A stretch of DNA of 34,692 nucleotides, from assembly GCA_029859645.1 (NCBI GenBank), contig JAOUCS010000025.1, forward strand, positions 1 through 34,692, written 5' to 3'. This stretch comes from Lysobacterales bacterium. Lineage in GTDB: Bacteria > Pseudomonadota > Gammaproteobacteria > Xanthomonadales > SZUA-36. The position numbers and the translations under genes are program-made. Below, piece after piece: positions 9,326 through 19,058 of this stretch (the stretch's first letter is position 1; each line of letters starts with the position of its first letter). The notes below the pieces were generated by a model. It was not told the DNA's origin and did no database searches. It saw only the letters and a program-made list of their open reading frames with translations.

Positions 9326-10186
9326 ATGAGCAAAGAACTCGTACCAAGTCATCTTTTGGTTCCCGCGGGAACCGGCAGCCTGGATTCCTATATCCAGGAA
9401 GTTAACAAGATACCCGTGCTCACGCTTGAGGAAGAGCAGGATTATGCTCGCCGCTATCGCGATAACGACGATATTGAAGCAGCGCGCAGAATGGTGCTTG
9501 CACACCTGAGATTCGTGGTACATGTAGCCAAGGGCTATACGGGTTACGGCCTTGCGCTGGGTGACCTCATCCAGGAAGGCAATATCGGCCTGATGAAAGC
9601 GGTCAAGCGATTCGATCCCGATCATGGTGTTCGGCTCGTTTCCTTCGCTGTGCACTGGATCCGCGCGGAAATGCATGAGTTTATTCTGCGAAACTGGCGC
9701 ATTGTAAAAGTGGCAACCACCAAGGCGCAGCGGAAGTTGTTTTTTAATCTTCGTAAGTCCAAGAAACGCCTGGGCTGGCTGAATTACGAAGAAGTACACG
9801 CAGTTGCTAAAGATCTGGGCGTCAAACCCGAGGTGGTTCTGGAGATGGAATCGCGACTGTCGGGCCAGGATGTCGGGTTCGATTTGCCGCCAAACGCGGA
9901 CGATGAAATCCCATACGTGGCGCCGGTCGCTTACCTGGAGAGTAAATCCAGGAATCCAGAAATGGAACTGGAGTCATCGGACTTGACCAACCACAACAAT
10001 ACCCTTTTGTATGCGGGTCTTGATCAATTGGATGAGCGGAGCCAGGACATCATTCGCTGCCGCTGGCTGCAGGATGCCAAGATGACCCTGCAGGAACTGG
10101 CAAATCGCTATGGCGTCTCAGCCGAGCGTATCCGTCAGCTCGAAGCCAATGCACTGCGAAAGATGAGGGCGTCAATCACCGCCTGA
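9326..10186 (+). CDS. rpoH: RNA polymerase sigma-32 factor RpoH (heat shock)
   Basis: This 286-residue group 3 sigma factor directs RNA polymerase to heat-shock promoters. Region 2 ([34 protein letters not shown]) is followed by the RpoH box QRKLFFNLR, which separates sigma-32 from sigma-70 and sigma-38. Region 4 ends with a helix-turn-helix ([20 protein letters not shown]). The start ATG at 9326 is preceded by a strong AGGAGGA (9316-9322), so I prefer it over an in-frame GTG at 9305. In E. coli rpoH follows ftsX; here rsgA on the other strand lies between them. An intrinsic terminator follows. Confidence 0.97.
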   Translation: MSKELVPSHLLVPAGTGSLDSYIQEVNKIPVLTLEEEQDYARRYRDNDDIEAARRMVLAHLRFVVHVAKGYTGYGLALGDLIQEGNIGLMKAVKRFDPDHGVRLVSFAVHWIRAEMHEFILRNWRIVKVATTKAQRKLFFNLRKSKKRLGWLNYEEVHAVAKDLGVKPEVVLEMESRLSGQDVGFDLPPNADDEIPYVAPVAYLESKSRNPEMELESSDLTNHNNTLLYAGLDQLDERSQDIIRCRWLQDAKMTLQELANRYGVSAERIRQLEANALRKMRASITA

Positions 10187-10204
10187 TTCCGCAGCGTGCC
10201 AAGC

Positions 10205-10210
10205 TATAAT
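10205..10210 (+). promoter_or_regulatory. Candidate -10 box for lysAC
   Basis: A perfect TATAAT lies between the rpoH stop and lysAC. The best upstream hexamer is CTGATT at 16 bases spacing, a poor -35. A transcript from here would start near 10217, within the first arm of the following hairpin. Suggestive only. Confidence 0.35.
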
Positions 10211-10213
10211 TTC

Positions 10214-10238
10214 AACGGCCTCCCTTGCGGAGGCCGTT
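10214..10238 (+). terminator. Intrinsic terminator of rpoH
   Basis: AACGGCCTCC pairs with GGAGGCCGTT around a 5-base loop, followed by TTTT (the last stem T plus the run). It lies 27 bases after the rpoH stop and 20 bases before the lysAC ATG. Confidence 0.8.
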
Positions 10239-10257
10239 TTCATTGGGAGGCAATGAA

Positions 10258-12828
10258 ATGCAGCAGGATATGACCCGGGAATGGGTGGTCATGAAGTTCG
10301 GCGGAACCAGTGTCAGTTCGGCCGAATGCTGGGAGACGATTTGCGACCAGGCGCGCCACCAGCTGCAGCAGGGCAGGTACGTGATGGTGGTAGTCTCCGC
10401 TCTGTCCGGGGTCACGAATCTACTGACCCGCCTCACTCAAAGCCAATCGGCTGCAGACGCCGAAGACATCCTGGAGGCAATCAGGGAAACGCACCTGCAG
10501 CTGTTCGATGCGCTCGGCTTGAAGCGTTCTGCCCGATTTGACGATCACTGGCAAGGACTGATCGGTCTGCTGTCCAACCGGGAGGCTGAGCTGACGCCGG
10601 AGAGAACGGCCCAGATCATGGCCCACGGCGAGCTTTTGTCGAGTTCTGTCGGCCAGCAGGTCATGCAGGCAGCCGGGCTGGACTCAACCTGGCAGGATGC
10701 ACGCAAGCTGTTACATGCCGCTGCCGATTCGACAGATGACGTCTTGTCTGTGCGCTGTGATGTCCAGCCTGACCCTGAACAGGAGAAATTACTGGCCGGC
10801 CAGGGCAGGGTGCACATTACCCAGGGGTTTATTGCCGCCGGACCGGGCGGCGTCACCTGTCTGCTGGGCCGGGGCGGTTCCGATACGTCGGCTGCTTACC
10901 TGGCGGCGAGGCTGGCTGCGGCCCGGCTGGAAATCTGGACGGACGTTCCCGGCATCTTCAGTGCCGATCCACGGCTGGTTCCGGAAGCGCGCCTGCTGCG
11001 CCGCCTGGACTACAGTGAAGCCCAGGAGCTGGCTTCGATGGGGGCGAAGGTGCTGCATCCCCCCAGCATTCAACCGGCCCAGCGGCAAGGCGTTCCGGTC
11101 TGTATCAAGGACACCAATCGGCCCACTGAACCGGGCACACTGATCGGCAGCTGTATTTCGAGCGAGGAGGCACAGGTCAAGGGCGTGGTCAGCCGGGGAG
11201 ACATCACGCTGATCAGCATGGACAACCCTTCCATGTGGCGCCAATCCGGGTTCCTGGCGGACGCGTTTGCCGTGTTCAAGCGGCATGGTTATTCAGTCGA
11301 CCTGGTTTCAACCTCGGAGTCCACAGTGACCGTCAGTCTGGACCCGCAGGTTCCGGCGCATTATGACGCTCAGAAAATGGCGGTGTTCATTGACGACCTG
11401 GAGCAATTGTGCCGGGTCAGGGTGCACAAGGGCTGTGTTTCGATCAGCCTGGTCGGTAACTCGATCCGGACCATCCTGGGGCGGCTTTCAGCGGCGCTGG
11501 ATGTGTTCCAGGACCGCCATGTGCACATGGTGACCCAATCGGCAAACGATCTGAACCTGACGCTGGTAGTGGACCCGGAGCATGCGCTGAGCCTGGTGCG
11601 CAAGCTGCACCAGTTGTTGATCGCTTCGGCAGCCGATAATCGCCCCGAGTTTGGGCCCAGTTGGCGTGAATTGACGCGTTTGCAGCAGGCCCCGACCAGT
11701 GTCGACCCGTGGTGGATCAGCAAGGCCGGCCAGTTGCAGGAACTGATGGCGGGCCGGGATTCTGCCTATGTCTATGACCTTGAAACAGCGCGCCTGGCGG
11801 CGCGCCGCCTCACCAGCCTGGGTTCGGTCGGGCGGGTGTTCTATGCGGTCAAAGCCAATGATCACGCCGGCCTGCTGCAGGCGCTTGCCGGCGAGGGCCT
11901 GGGGCTGGAGTGCGTCTCGCTGCAGGAGGTCCGCCACGTATTGCAGAGCGTTCCCGGAGTGCAGGCGGAGGATATCCTGTTCACTCCCAATTTTGCGCCG
12001 CGTGAGGAATACGAAGCAGCGTTGCAGCAGGGAATTAGACTGACGGTGGATAATTCATGGGCTATACAGCAATGGCCGGAGGTTTTCGCCGGGCAGGATA
12101 TCTTCCTGCGGCTGGACCTGGATACGGGTTACGGACACCACAAGAAAGTCATCACTTCGGGAGCAGATTCCAAGTTTGGAATTTCGCTGGAGCACATCGA
12201 GCAGTGCCTCGAGACGCTGAAAGCCAACGGTACGCGGGTGACAGGACTGCACGCACATACCGGCAGCGGAGTGCACAACGCCGACGTCTGGCGTGAACAG
12301 CTGGAGCGTTTCCTGGAAGTGCTGCCGATGTTTCCGGACGCACGAATTCTGGACCTGGGTGGCGGGCTGGGCGTTCCCGACCGTCGCGGCCAGGCCGGCT
12401 TCGATCTTGCCAGGTTGGACGAATTGCTGGCCACAGCGATCGAAGGCCGTGATGTTGAAATCTGGCTGGAGCCGGGGCGCTACCTGGCGGCGGAGTGCGG
12501 CATCCTGTTAGCGCGCGTGACCCAGCTCAAGAGCAAGGGCCAATATCATTACCTGGGAATCAGTACGGGCATGAATGCCCTGATCAGGCCGGCCCTTTAC
12601 GGCGCCTACCATGACATCGTCAACCTCAGCCGCCTGCAGCAACCCCCCGAAAGGGTGTATCGGGTAGTCGGCCCGATCTGCGAATCCGGCGACGTGGTCG
12701 GAGAAAGCCGCTTGCTGCCGGTCAGCGCGGAAGGCGACATCGTCCTGATCGCCACAACCGGCGCTTACGGGCGCGTTATGTCCTCTGGCTATAACCGCCG
12801 TTTCCCACCCGAAGAACTGACCCTTTAA
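10258..12828 (+). CDS. lysAC: Bifunctional aspartate kinase / diaminopimelate decarboxylase
   Basis: This 856-residue fusion carries the first and last steps of lysine biosynthesis. The N-terminal half is aspartokinase: VMKFGGTSVSS at residues 11-21, GRGGSDTSAAYLA in the kinase core, then ACT-type regulatory sequence at roughly 310-450. The C-terminal half, from about 480, is a PLP fold III diaminopimelate decarboxylase: FYAVKAN with the PLP lysine at 532, HTGSGVHN, the glycine-rich LDLGGGLGVP, EPGRYLAAE, and the active-site cysteine in GPICESGD (C808). Start ATG 10258 is chosen because GGGAGG lies 7 bases upstream; earlier in-frame starts would fall in the rpoH terminator. Similar fusions are known from Xanthomonas and Xylella. 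Lysine feedback on the ACT part is likely from family knowledge but not shown. Confidence 0.95.
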   Translation: MQQDMTREWVVMKFGGTSVSSAECWETICDQARHQLQQGRYVMVVVSALSGVTNLLTRLTQSQSAADAEDILEAIRETHLQLFDALGLKRSARFDDHWQGLIGLLSNREAELTPERTAQIMAHGELLSSSVGQQVMQAAGLDSTWQDARKLLHAAADSTDDVLSVRCDVQPDPEQEKLLAGQGRVHITQGFIAAGPGGVTCLLGRGGSDTSAAYLAARLAAARLEIWTDVPGIFSADPRLVPEARLLRRLDYSEAQELASMGAKVLHPPSIQPAQRQGVPVCIKDTNRPTEPGTLIGSCISSEEAQVKGVVSRGDITLISMDNPSMWRQSGFLADAFAVFKRHGYSVDLVSTSESTVTVSLDPQVPAHYDAQKMAVFIDDLEQLCRVRVHKGCVSISLVGNSIRTILGRLSAALDVFQDRHVHMVTQSANDLNLTLVVDPEHALSLVRKLHQLLIASAADNRPEFGPSWRELTRLQQAPTSVDPWWISKAGQLQELMAGRDSAYVYDLETARLAARRLTSLGSVGRVFYAVKANDHAGLLQALAGEGLGLECVSLQEVRHVLQSVPGVQAEDILFTPNFAPREEYEAALQQGIRLTVDNSWAIQQWPEVFAGQDIFLRLDLDTGYGHHKKVITSGADSKFGISLEHIEQCLETLKANGTRVTGLHAHTGSGVHNADVWREQLERFLEVLPMFPDARILDLGGGLGVPDRRGQAGFDLARLDELLATAIEGRDVEIWLEPGRYLAAECGILLARVTQLKSKGQYHYLGISTGMNALIRPALYGAYHDIVNLSRLQQPPERVYRVVGPICESGDVVGESRLLPVSAEGDIVLIATTGAYGRVMSSGYNRRFPPEELTL

Positions 12829-12838
12829 GCGGGTCAGT
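12816..12838. terminator. Hairpin spanning the lysAC and gcvP stop codons
   Basis: ACTGACCC pairs perfectly with GGGTCAGT around a 7-base loop. The hairpin contains the lysAC TAA in its loop and the gcvP stop in its right arm. It lacks a T-run on either side, so it may be only a weak bidirectional terminator or a 3'-end stabiliser. Confidence 0.4.
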
Positions 12839-15764
12839 CCTCGTCAGGATCGACGATCCAGGCTTCCGGAGGCGGGCAGGAACAAATCAGGTTGCGGTCA
12901 CCAAAAACGTTGTCTACGCGGCTTACCGGCGCCCAGAACTTGTTCAGGTACAGGTCGGGGACCGGGTAGGCGGCCTGCGCCCTCGTGTAAGCATGGTTCC
13001 ACTCCCCCGCGAGGTCAGCCGGCGTGTGCGGAGCATTTTTCAGTGGGTTGTCCAGTGCGTCCTGCTGACCGTTTTCCACGGCGCGTATCTCCTCCCGAAT
13101 GCTCAGCATGGCGTCACAGAAGCGATCGATTTCAGCCAGTGATTCACTCTCAGTCGGCTCGATCATCAATGTACCCGGTACCGGAAATGACATGGTCGGG
13201 GAATGAAATCCATAGTCGATCAGTCGCTTCGCGACGTCTTCCTCCGAGACACCACAGGCCTCTTTGAACGGCCGTATATCAATGATGCACTCGTGCGCAA
13301 CGCGGCCGTTCCTGCCCTTGTACAGCACCGGGTAGGCGTCATTGAGCCGGCTGGCAATGTAATTCGCGTTCAGGATGGCCACCTGGGTAGCCTTCTTCAT
13401 TCCGTCACGCCCCATCATGGTGATATAGGCCCAGGAAATCGGCAGAATGCCGGCGCTGCCCCAGGGCGCTGCCGCGATCGCGCGATTCTTCCCGAACTCA
13501 CTGTCCATGGCCACGACGGAGTGCCCCGGCAGGAAGGGTTGCAGGTGCTTACCCACGCAAATCGGACCGACGCCGGGACCACCGCCACCGTGTGGAATGC
13601 AGAAGGTCTTGTGCAGATTGAGGTGCGACACATCAGCGCCGAACTTGCCGGGCGCCGCGCAACCCACCAGGGCATTGAGATTCGCGCCATCGAGATAGAC
13701 CTGTCCGCCGTGCTGGTGAACCACTTCGCAGATTTCCCGGATGTCCTCTTCGAACACACCGTGGGTTGAAGGATAGGTGATCATCAACGCACCCAGGCGG
13801 TCGCTGTGCTCCTGGGCGCGGGCCTGCAGGTCGTTGAGGTCGACATTGCCTTTATCATCGCACTTGACGACTATAATCTTCATTCCGGCCATCGCGGCAC
13901 TGGCCGGATTGGTGCCGTGAGCAGACGATGGAATCAGGCAGATATCCCGGTGCTCGTCGCCCCTGGATTCGTGGTAGGCCTTGATTGCCAGCAGGCCTGC
14001 GTATTCCCCCTGGGAACCCGCATTAGGTTGCAGGGACACGGCGTCATAACCGGTACAAACGACCAGCATTTTTTCCAACTCGCCGATCAGTTGCCGGTAA
14101 CCTTCAACCTGGTCTGGCGGTGCGAACGGGTGGATATCACTGAAGCCGGGCCAGGTGATCGGGATCATCTCCGTAGTGGCATTCAGCTTCATCGTGCATG
14201 AACCCAGCGAGATCATCGCATGCGCCAGTGACAAGTCCTTGTTTTCCAGCCTTTTGAGGTACCGCAGCATTTCGGTCTCGGAATGATAGGCATAAAACAC
14301 CGGGTGCTGCAGAAAATCGCTTGCTCTTTGCAGGGCGGGTGGAATGGCTGTCCAGTCGGCATCCATTTGCAGGTCAATTTCAGTCACAGACCGGGGTGGC
14401 TCGCCACCGGCGAAGGCGCGCAATAAAAGGTCAATATGCGCCCTGGTGGTTTTTTCATTGACGCTCATGCCCAGCTCATCCGGGCCGATTCTGCGCAGGT
14501 TGATACCGCTGTCCAGTGCCCGCTGATAGACCGCTTCGGCGGTGTCCGCATCCAACACTGCCGTCAGGGTGTCAAACCAGTGATCACTTTGACTGGCATA
14601 ACCGAGATCCCGCAGGCCGGTCGCCAGGATGCCACTCAGGCGGTGGATCCTGCGGGCTATTTTTTTCAGCCTCTCGCGCCCGTGCCAAACCCCGTAAAGA
14701 CCGCTGATGACAGCCAGCAGAGCCTGTGCGGTACAGATGTTACTGGTCGCCTTGTCCCTGCGGATATGCTGCTCGCGGGTCTGCAGGGCCATGCGCAGGG
14801 CTGTGCGTCCCTTGCTATCTTGTGATACTCCGATGATGCGCCCGGGCATGGACCGCTTATAGGCCTCACGCGTTGCGAAAAATGCTGCATGCGGGCCACC
14901 ATAGCCCATCGGCACACCGAAGCGCTGGGCCGAGCCGACCACCACATCAGCATCCATTTCGCCCGGGGGGGTCAGTAACACCAGGCTCATCAGGTCGGTA
15001 GCCACGGTGACCAGGGCGCCGTTGTCATGCGCCCTGGCAATGACTGCACGGTAATCGGACAAACCGCCATCACAACCCGGGTATTGCAGCAAAACGCCAA
15101 AGTACTCACCGTCGCTGATCGCCTCTTCAGGCCTGCCGACCACGACCTCGATGCCAAAGTAAAGCGCGCGGTTCTCCACCACGTCCAGGGTCTGTGGCAA
15201 TACGTTGCTGTCGACCAGGAAACGCGGCGATTTTGACTTCCGGTTCATGCGCTGCAACATGGTCATCGCTTCAGCGGCAGCGGTCGCCTCGTCCAGCAGG
15301 GAGGCATTGGCAATCGGCATGCCGGTCAGGTCGCAGACCATCTGCTGGAAGTTCAGCAGCGCTTCGAGCCTGCCCTGGGAAATTTCGGCCTGGTAGGGCG
15401 TATAGGCCGTATACCAGCCGGGATTTTCCAGCACGTTTCGCTGGATCACCGCGGGCAGGATGGTTTCGTGGTAGCCCATGCCGATCATGCTGTGCAGCAC
15501 CCGGTTTTGTGCAGCCATTTCGTGCAGGGTGACCAGTGTCTCCTGTTCTGTCTTCGATGGCGGCAGGTCCAGTGGCTGATTGATCTGGATGGAAGGCGGC
15601 AAGGTGCCGCTGATCAACTCGTCCAGTGACGAAACACCGATTTCATTCAGCATATGGGCGACGTGTTCATCGCGCGGGCCGATGTGCCGCATGATAAATT
15701 CGTCGTGGTCTTCCAGTCCGGACAATGGCATGTCGGTGGTGTCGGGTGAATCGTGTTTACTCAT
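12834..15764 (-). CDS. gcvP: Glycine dehydrogenase (decarboxylating), P-protein
   Basis: This 976-residue single-chain P-protein of the glycine cleavage system is a PLP enzyme that decarboxylates glycine and transfers the aminomethyl group to the lipoyl H-protein. The PLP-binding lysine is K719 in [15 protein letters not shown]. The N-terminal half starts with the typical FIMRHIGP motif and contains a second, non-catalytic aminotransferase-like repeat. Length matches the one-polypeptide form (about 950-970). No gcvT or gcvH is present in the window. It lies 55 bases downstream of ctaB on the same strand, too little room for a glycine riboswitch. Whether it has its own promoter or is the last gene of the heme A operon is unclear. 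Confidence 0.97.
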   Translation of the reverse strand: MSKHDSPDTTDMPLSGLEDHDEFIMRHIGPRDEHVAHMLNEIGVSSLDELISGTLPPSIQINQPLDLPPSKTEQETLVTLHEMAAQNRVLHSMIGMGYHETILPAVIQRNVLENPGWYTAYTPYQAEISQGRLEALLNFQQMVCDLTGMPIANASLLDEATAAAEAMTMLQRMNRKSKSPRFLVDSNVLPQTLDVVENRALYFGIEVVVGRPEEAISDGEYFGVLLQYPGCDGGLSDYRAVIARAHDNGALVTVATDLMSLVLLTPPGEMDADVVVGSAQRFGVPMGYGGPHAAFFATREAYKRSMPGRIIGVSQDSKGRTALRMALQTREQHIRRDKATSNICTAQALLAVISGLYGVWHGRERLKKIARRIHRLSGILATGLRDLGYASQSDHWFDTLTAVLDADTAEAVYQRALDSGINLRRIGPDELGMSVNEKTTRAHIDLLLRAFAGGEPPRSVTEIDLQMDADWTAIPPALQRASDFLQHPVFYAYHSETEMLRYLKRLENKDLSLAHAMISLGSCTMKLNATTEMIPITWPGFSDIHPFAPPDQVEGYRQLIGELEKMLVVCTGYDAVSLQPNAGSQGEYAGLLAIKAYHESRGDEHRDICLIPSSAHGTNPASAAMAGMKIIVVKCDDKGNVDLNDLQARAQEHSDRLGALMITYPSTHGVFEEDIREICEVVHQHGGQVYLDGANLNALVGCAAPGKFGADVSHLNLHKTFCIPHGGGGPGVGPICVGKHLQPFLPGHSVVAMDSEFGKNRAIAAAPWGSAGILPISWAYITMMGRDGMKKATQVAILNANYIASRLNDAYPVLYKGRNGRVAHECIIDIRPFKEACGVSEEDVAKRLIDYGFHSPTMSFPVPGTLMIEPTESESLAEIDRFCDAMLSIREEIRAVENGQQDALDNPLKNAPHTPADLAGEWNHAYTRAQAAYPVPDLYLNKFWAPVSRVDNVFGDRNLICSCPPPEAWIVDPDED

Positions 15765-15819
15765 GTTGCAATATCTCAGTTCGGGCCTTGTTCAGGGTCT
15801 CAAATTTGGCTATGCCTGG

Positions 15820-16695
15820 CTACCTCAGGATCATTTGCAGGAAGTGGTCGCTGAGCAGAAATACGAACAATACCATCAGGTAGATAATGGAGTAACCGAA
15901 TGTCTGCATGGGCAGCCGATCATCATTGTCCTGCAGCAGTCTCAATGCATACCACAGGAATCCCAGGTTCAGCACCGTTACGCCGGCCAGGTACAGCAGC
16001 CCGCTCATGCCGGTCAGGTAGGGCAACGTGGTGACGATGACCAGCAGAATTGTATAAAACAGGATATGCCAGCGGGTAAACCGGAGACCATGAGTGACCG
16101 GCAGCATCGGTATGTCGACCGCCGCGTAATCGTCCCGGCGATGAATTGCCAGTGCCCAGAAATGGGGCGGTGTCCAGACGTAGATGATCAGAAACAGGAT
16201 CAGGGCGTTGGGGTCAATGGACGCTGTGACCGCGGTCCACCCCAACACCGGAGGCGCGGCGCCGGCGGCACCGCCGATGACGATGTTCTGCGGTGTCGCC
16301 CGCTTCAGCCAGACCGTGTAAATAATGGCGTACCCGATCAGGGACAGAAAGGTCAGCACCGCTGTCAACGTGTTGACCCATACAACCAGCATCACCATCG
16401 AAAGGGTGCCCAGTACCAGCGCAAAGATCAGAACCTGGGAAATTCCCAATTGTCCGGACGGCAACGGTCGGTTGCGGGTACGGGCCATCACAGCATCGAT
16501 TCTCTGGTCAAGGAGATGGTTGATGGCGGCAGCCGAGGATGCGGCGAGGCCGATTCCGAGCGTGCCGAATACCAGGGCGTTCAACGGTGGCCAGCCAGGC
16601 ACGGCCAGCAACATGCCCACAACCGCGGTAAAGACGATCAGGTAGACCACTTTGGGCTTGCAAAGCTGCAGATACTGTTGGGCAGTGGCCGTCAT
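15820..16695 (-). CDS. ctaB: Protoheme IX farnesyltransferase (heme O synthase)
   Basis: This 291-residue UbiA-family membrane prenyltransferase adds a farnesyl chain to heme b to give heme O, the precursor of heme A for the oxidase. The prenyl-diphosphate/Mg site is NHLLDQRID, followed by [12 protein letters not shown], the typical heme O synthase signature. Several hydrophobic membrane segments follow. I chose ATG 16695 ([17 protein letters not shown]), which matches the usual family start. An in-frame TTG at 16704 would overlap the ctaA stop by 4 nt and is an alternative. ctaA lies immediately upstream. Confidence 0.95.
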   Translation of the reverse strand: MTATAQQYLQLCKPKVVYLIVFTAVVGMLLAVPGWPPLNALVFGTLGIGLAASSAAAINHLLDQRIDAVMARTRNRPLPSGQLGISQVLIFALVLGTLSMVMLVVWVNTLTAVLTFLSLIGYAIIYTVWLKRATPQNIVIGGAAGAAPPVLGWTAVTASIDPNALILFLIIYVWTPPHFWALAIHRRDDYAAVDIPMLPVTHGLRFTRWHILFYTILLVIVTTLPYLTGMSGLLYLAGVTVLNLGFLWYALRLLQDNDDRLPMQTFGYSIIYLMVLFVFLLSDHFLQMILR

Positions 16696-16700
16696 CGTCG

Positions 16701-17690
16701 TCAAACAGCTTTATGATCCGACTGGTAAACCAGCCAGAGCATCGAAGCCAGCAACAATGCGCCCACCCCGTTGTGTGCGACGGCATTAGCCAGCGGCAGG
16801 TGCAGCAGAATATTCTGAATGCCCAGCACGACCTGGAAAATCAGCAAAGCGCCCAGGATGGCGCCGGATTTTTTGCAGGGCTCTCGCAACAGCAAGCGAA
16901 TCGCCAGGGCGCCCAGCAACAGGAAGGTGATCAGTGCACCCAGCCGGTGCGTCATGTGAATGGCCATACGTGAGCGTAAGTCGAGCACGCCCCCCTCGTA
17001 ATCCACCCCGATTCCACGGGACAGTACGAAGCCGTCCCGAAAATTCATTTCCGGCCAGAGTTCTCCGTGGCAACCCGGGAATTCGGTGCACACCATGGCC
17101 GAATAATTGGCGCTGGTCCAGCCCCCCAGCGCGATCTGGAGGATGAGCACCAGCACACTGGTGATGATCATCGGGCGCAGCGGCCGGAATGCCTTTTCCC
17201 TGGGCGTGCCGTGGGGCGGACGAGCCCGCCAGGCCAGCCACAACAGCAGGCTGAACGTGGCGAAACCACCCAGTAAGTGCCCCATCACCACAATCGGCCA
17301 AAGCTTTAAGGTGACGGTCCACATGCCCAGTGCTGCCTGGAACAGGATCAGGCCGAGTAGGGACACCGCCAGGATTCTTAAGCCACGCGCGGCGTTATCT
17401 TTCCAGGCAAGGACATTGATGGCCAGCACCAGCAGCACCAGCGCGCCCGCAAGGTAACGATGGACCATTTCCCTCCAGGCCTTGCCGGTTTCAACCGGGC
17501 GCTCCGGGAAGGCTGCGTTGGCCTGCTTGATTTCCTCGGTTTGCACGGGCCAGGTCAACTGGCCGTAACAGCCAGGCCAGTCGGGGCAGCCCAGTCCGGC
17601 ATGCGACAGCCGCACATAAGCCCCCAGCACGATAACCACAAGTGCGAAAAGGGCGGCGACCAGCGCCAGGCGGTGTAAGACAGAGTTCAT
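16701..17690 (-). CDS. ctaA: Heme A synthase (COX15/CtaA)
   Basis: This 329-residue polytopic membrane protein converts heme O to heme A. It starts with a membrane segment ([23 protein letters not shown]) followed by the cysteine pair in CPDWPGC (35-41). A second cysteine pair appears in the C-terminal half as CTEFPGC, the duplicated four-helix layout of COX15. Conserved histidines occur in [22 protein letters not shown] and VAHNGVGA. It starts 2 bases after the stop of the SCO-like gene and is directly followed by ctaB, so SURF1, the SCO-like gene, ctaA and ctaB appear to be one unit. Confidence 0.96.
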   Translation of the reverse strand: MNSVLHRLALVAALFALVVIVLGAYVRLSHAGLGCPDWPGCYGQLTWPVQTEEIKQANAAFPERPVETGKAWREMVHRYLAGALVLLVLAINVLAWKDNAARGLRILAVSLLGLILFQAALGMWTVTLKLWPIVVMGHLLGGFATFSLLLWLAWRARPPHGTPREKAFRPLRPMIITSVLVLILQIALGGWTSANYSAMVCTEFPGCHGELWPEMNFRDGFVLSRGIGVDYEGGVLDLRSRMAIHMTHRLGALITFLLLGALAIRLLLREPCKKSGAILGALLIFQVVLGIQNILLHLPLANAVAHNGVGALLLASMLWLVYQSDHKAV

Positions 17691-17692
17691 GC

Positions 17693-18292
17693 TTATTCGT
17701 CCAGTTTTGACCAGGTCAGGAGCCGTTTCAGATCGGTCTTCAGATGGTTGGGATCGGCCCCGGTTGCGTAAACCATCATAATATTCCCAAGCGGGTCGAT
17801 CAGGTATGTTGCCATATCATCGTCCGTCGATCGGGCCATGGCTGCTTGCAGTGCGTCATCTTTGCTGCGGATAATCCTGAATTCATCGTAGGTATTCTGC
17901 AATCGGGCGAGGGTCGTTGCCTCAGCTGCTTCAGGCAGCAATGCAATGCGCACGCGCGACTGGTTCCGGCCGGCGGCCCGGTGAATCTGTCGCAATGACG
18001 TCACCTGTTCAATGCAGGCGACATCGCAGCCGGCCGGCAAGGGTTGCAGAATCACCCAGTGTTCAGCGAGGTCGTCGACGGCATCGCCGGCGGTCACGCC
18101 GGTGCTGCTGATGATTTCGATACTCTCCCAGGAGATCGGCTGCGGTGGCTCAACCAGTTGGCCCAGGTTGCGGGTGGAACCGGGCCGGTATTCGATGGTG
18201 CCGGTGTACATGAACCACGCCAGTAGTAGTGGCAGCACAAACAGGGCTGTAATGATGATCAAGGATAGCCGCGGTGATAGTCGCATTTTCAT
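17693..18292 (-). CDS. SCO-like membrane-anchored protein in the oxidase cluster, function unproven
   Basis: This 199-residue protein has one N-terminal membrane helix (about residues 10-29) and a soluble, probably periplasmic domain. I place the start at ATG 18292 because it overlaps the SURF1 stop as ATGA. The soluble domain has CDVAC (C89, C93), a CxxxC like the copper site of SCO proteins, and later TYLIDPLGNIMMVY, which resembles the end of the SCO/thioredoxin fold. The histidine that SCO proteins carry shortly before that strand is not seen; the residues there are STDDDMA. Position between SURF1 and ctaA matches the hypothetical gene PA0111 in Pseudomonas aeruginosa, as I recall it. A role in copper delivery or redox support of CuA assembly is an inference. 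Confidence 0.8.
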   Translation of the reverse strand: MKMRLSPRLSLIIITALFVLPLLLAWFMYTGTIEYRPGSTRNLGQLVEPPQPISWESIEIISSTGVTAGDAVDDLAEHWVILQPLPAGCDVACIEQVTSLRQIHRAAGRNQSRVRIALLPEAAEATTLARLQNTYDEFRIIRSKDDALQAAMARSTDDDMATYLIDPLGNIMMVYATGADPNHLKTDLKRLLTWSKLDE

Positions 18293-19014
18293 TCTTCTGC
18301 CTTGGTTCGGGCCTGTAGGGCCCTGGCGCGATTGACGCCCAGGATAATCCAGATGACTATTGCCGCGCTCGCCAGGGAAAACCACTGCACGGCATAACCG
18401 CCGTGTATTTCCGGCGCCATCACGGCGGCCTGCCACTGCCTGTCTTCGAAACCACTGTCATCACCGGCGTCCAGTTGCAGCAGCCAGGGCTCAAATTGCA
18501 GTTGCATGGCCTGGCCAACGTTATCCAGATCCAGGTAAGTAACCAACTGCGGCCATTCGTCCGGTTTTACAATGTCTGCTTCGCCCAGGCGTTTGCCGCC
18601 GCTGGAAAAGCGGTTGAGAATGCCGCTGATGGTGCGCTGCCGGCCATCTGTTTCAACCACGGGAAGTGAACGCCGGTCTGCAGCGAGCGGCAGCCAGCCC
18701 CGGTTGACCAGGATTTGTCCACCCTCTTCGAGCATGAACGGGGTCAGTACATGCACGCCGGCCCGGCCCCGGTGAATCCTGTTGTCCAACAGGATGTGCC
18801 GTTCGCTATCGTACCGCCCGACGGCCTCGACCCGGGCAAACAGTTCCTGCCGTTGCAGCGCTGTATCGAGACGAAGCGCCGGTGCATTCTCGAACGTCTC
18901 GAACAGAACTTGTTTTTCCGCCTTGCGTTCGGTCTGCCACAGCCCCAGGCGGATAAATATCAGCGCCAGTGCAAACAGCACGAGAGTCAACTTGATCGAA
19001 GGTTTGAAAGACAT
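18289..19014 (-). CDS. SURF1 family cytochrome oxidase biogenesis protein
   Basis: This 241-residue SURF1/Shy1-type protein has two membrane helices: one at the N-terminus (TLVLFALALIFIRLGLWQ) and one near the C-terminus (VQWFSLASAAIVIWIILGV). A large periplasmic loop lies between. Family motifs LGLWQ.ERK, VNRGWLP and HGGYAVQWF are visible. SURF1 proteins help insert heme A into oxidase subunit I. The gene leads the SURF1, SCO-like, ctaA, ctaB run on the minus strand. Its 5' end faces the DUF2909 gene across only 44 bases. Confidence 0.93.
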   Translation of the reverse strand: MSFKPSIKLTLVLFALALIFIRLGLWQTERKAEKQVLFETFENAPALRLDTALQRQELFARVEAVGRYDSERHILLDNRIHRGRAGVHVLTPFMLEEGGQILVNRGWLPLAADRRSLPVVETDGRQRTISGILNRFSSGGKRLGEADIVKPDEWPQLVTYLDLDNVGQAMQLQFEPWLLQLDAGDDSGFEDRQWQAAVMAPEIHGGYAVQWFSLASAAIVIWIILGVNRARALQARTKAEE

Positions 19015-19016
19015 GT

Positions 19017-19025
19017 TGATATAAT
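19017..19025 (+). promoter_or_regulatory. Extended -10 promoter for the DUF2909 gene
   Basis: TGA-TATAAT is a perfect extended -10 element, located just outside the SURF1 start codon on the opposite strand and about 34 bases before the DUF2909 ATG. No good -35 hexamer sits at 17 bases, which extended -10 promoters can tolerate. Confidence 0.5.
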
Positions 19026-19058
19026 CAGGATTCGTCCAGCTATCCGGCAGAAACCGCC

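Noticed and set aside
10187-10257. Lysine riboswitch ahead of lysAC.
   Set aside because: The interval is 71 bases and is filled by the rpoH terminator; a lysine aptamer needs far more sequence.
15765-15819. Glycine riboswitch ahead of gcvP.
   Set aside because: Only 55 bases are available and no tandem aptamer-like pattern is seen.
15580-16716. Plus-strand open frame of 378 codons opposite ctaB and the gcvP start.
   Set aside because: Composition is Gln/Arg/His-rich low complexity typical of antisense frames, and the opposite strand holds clear ctaB.
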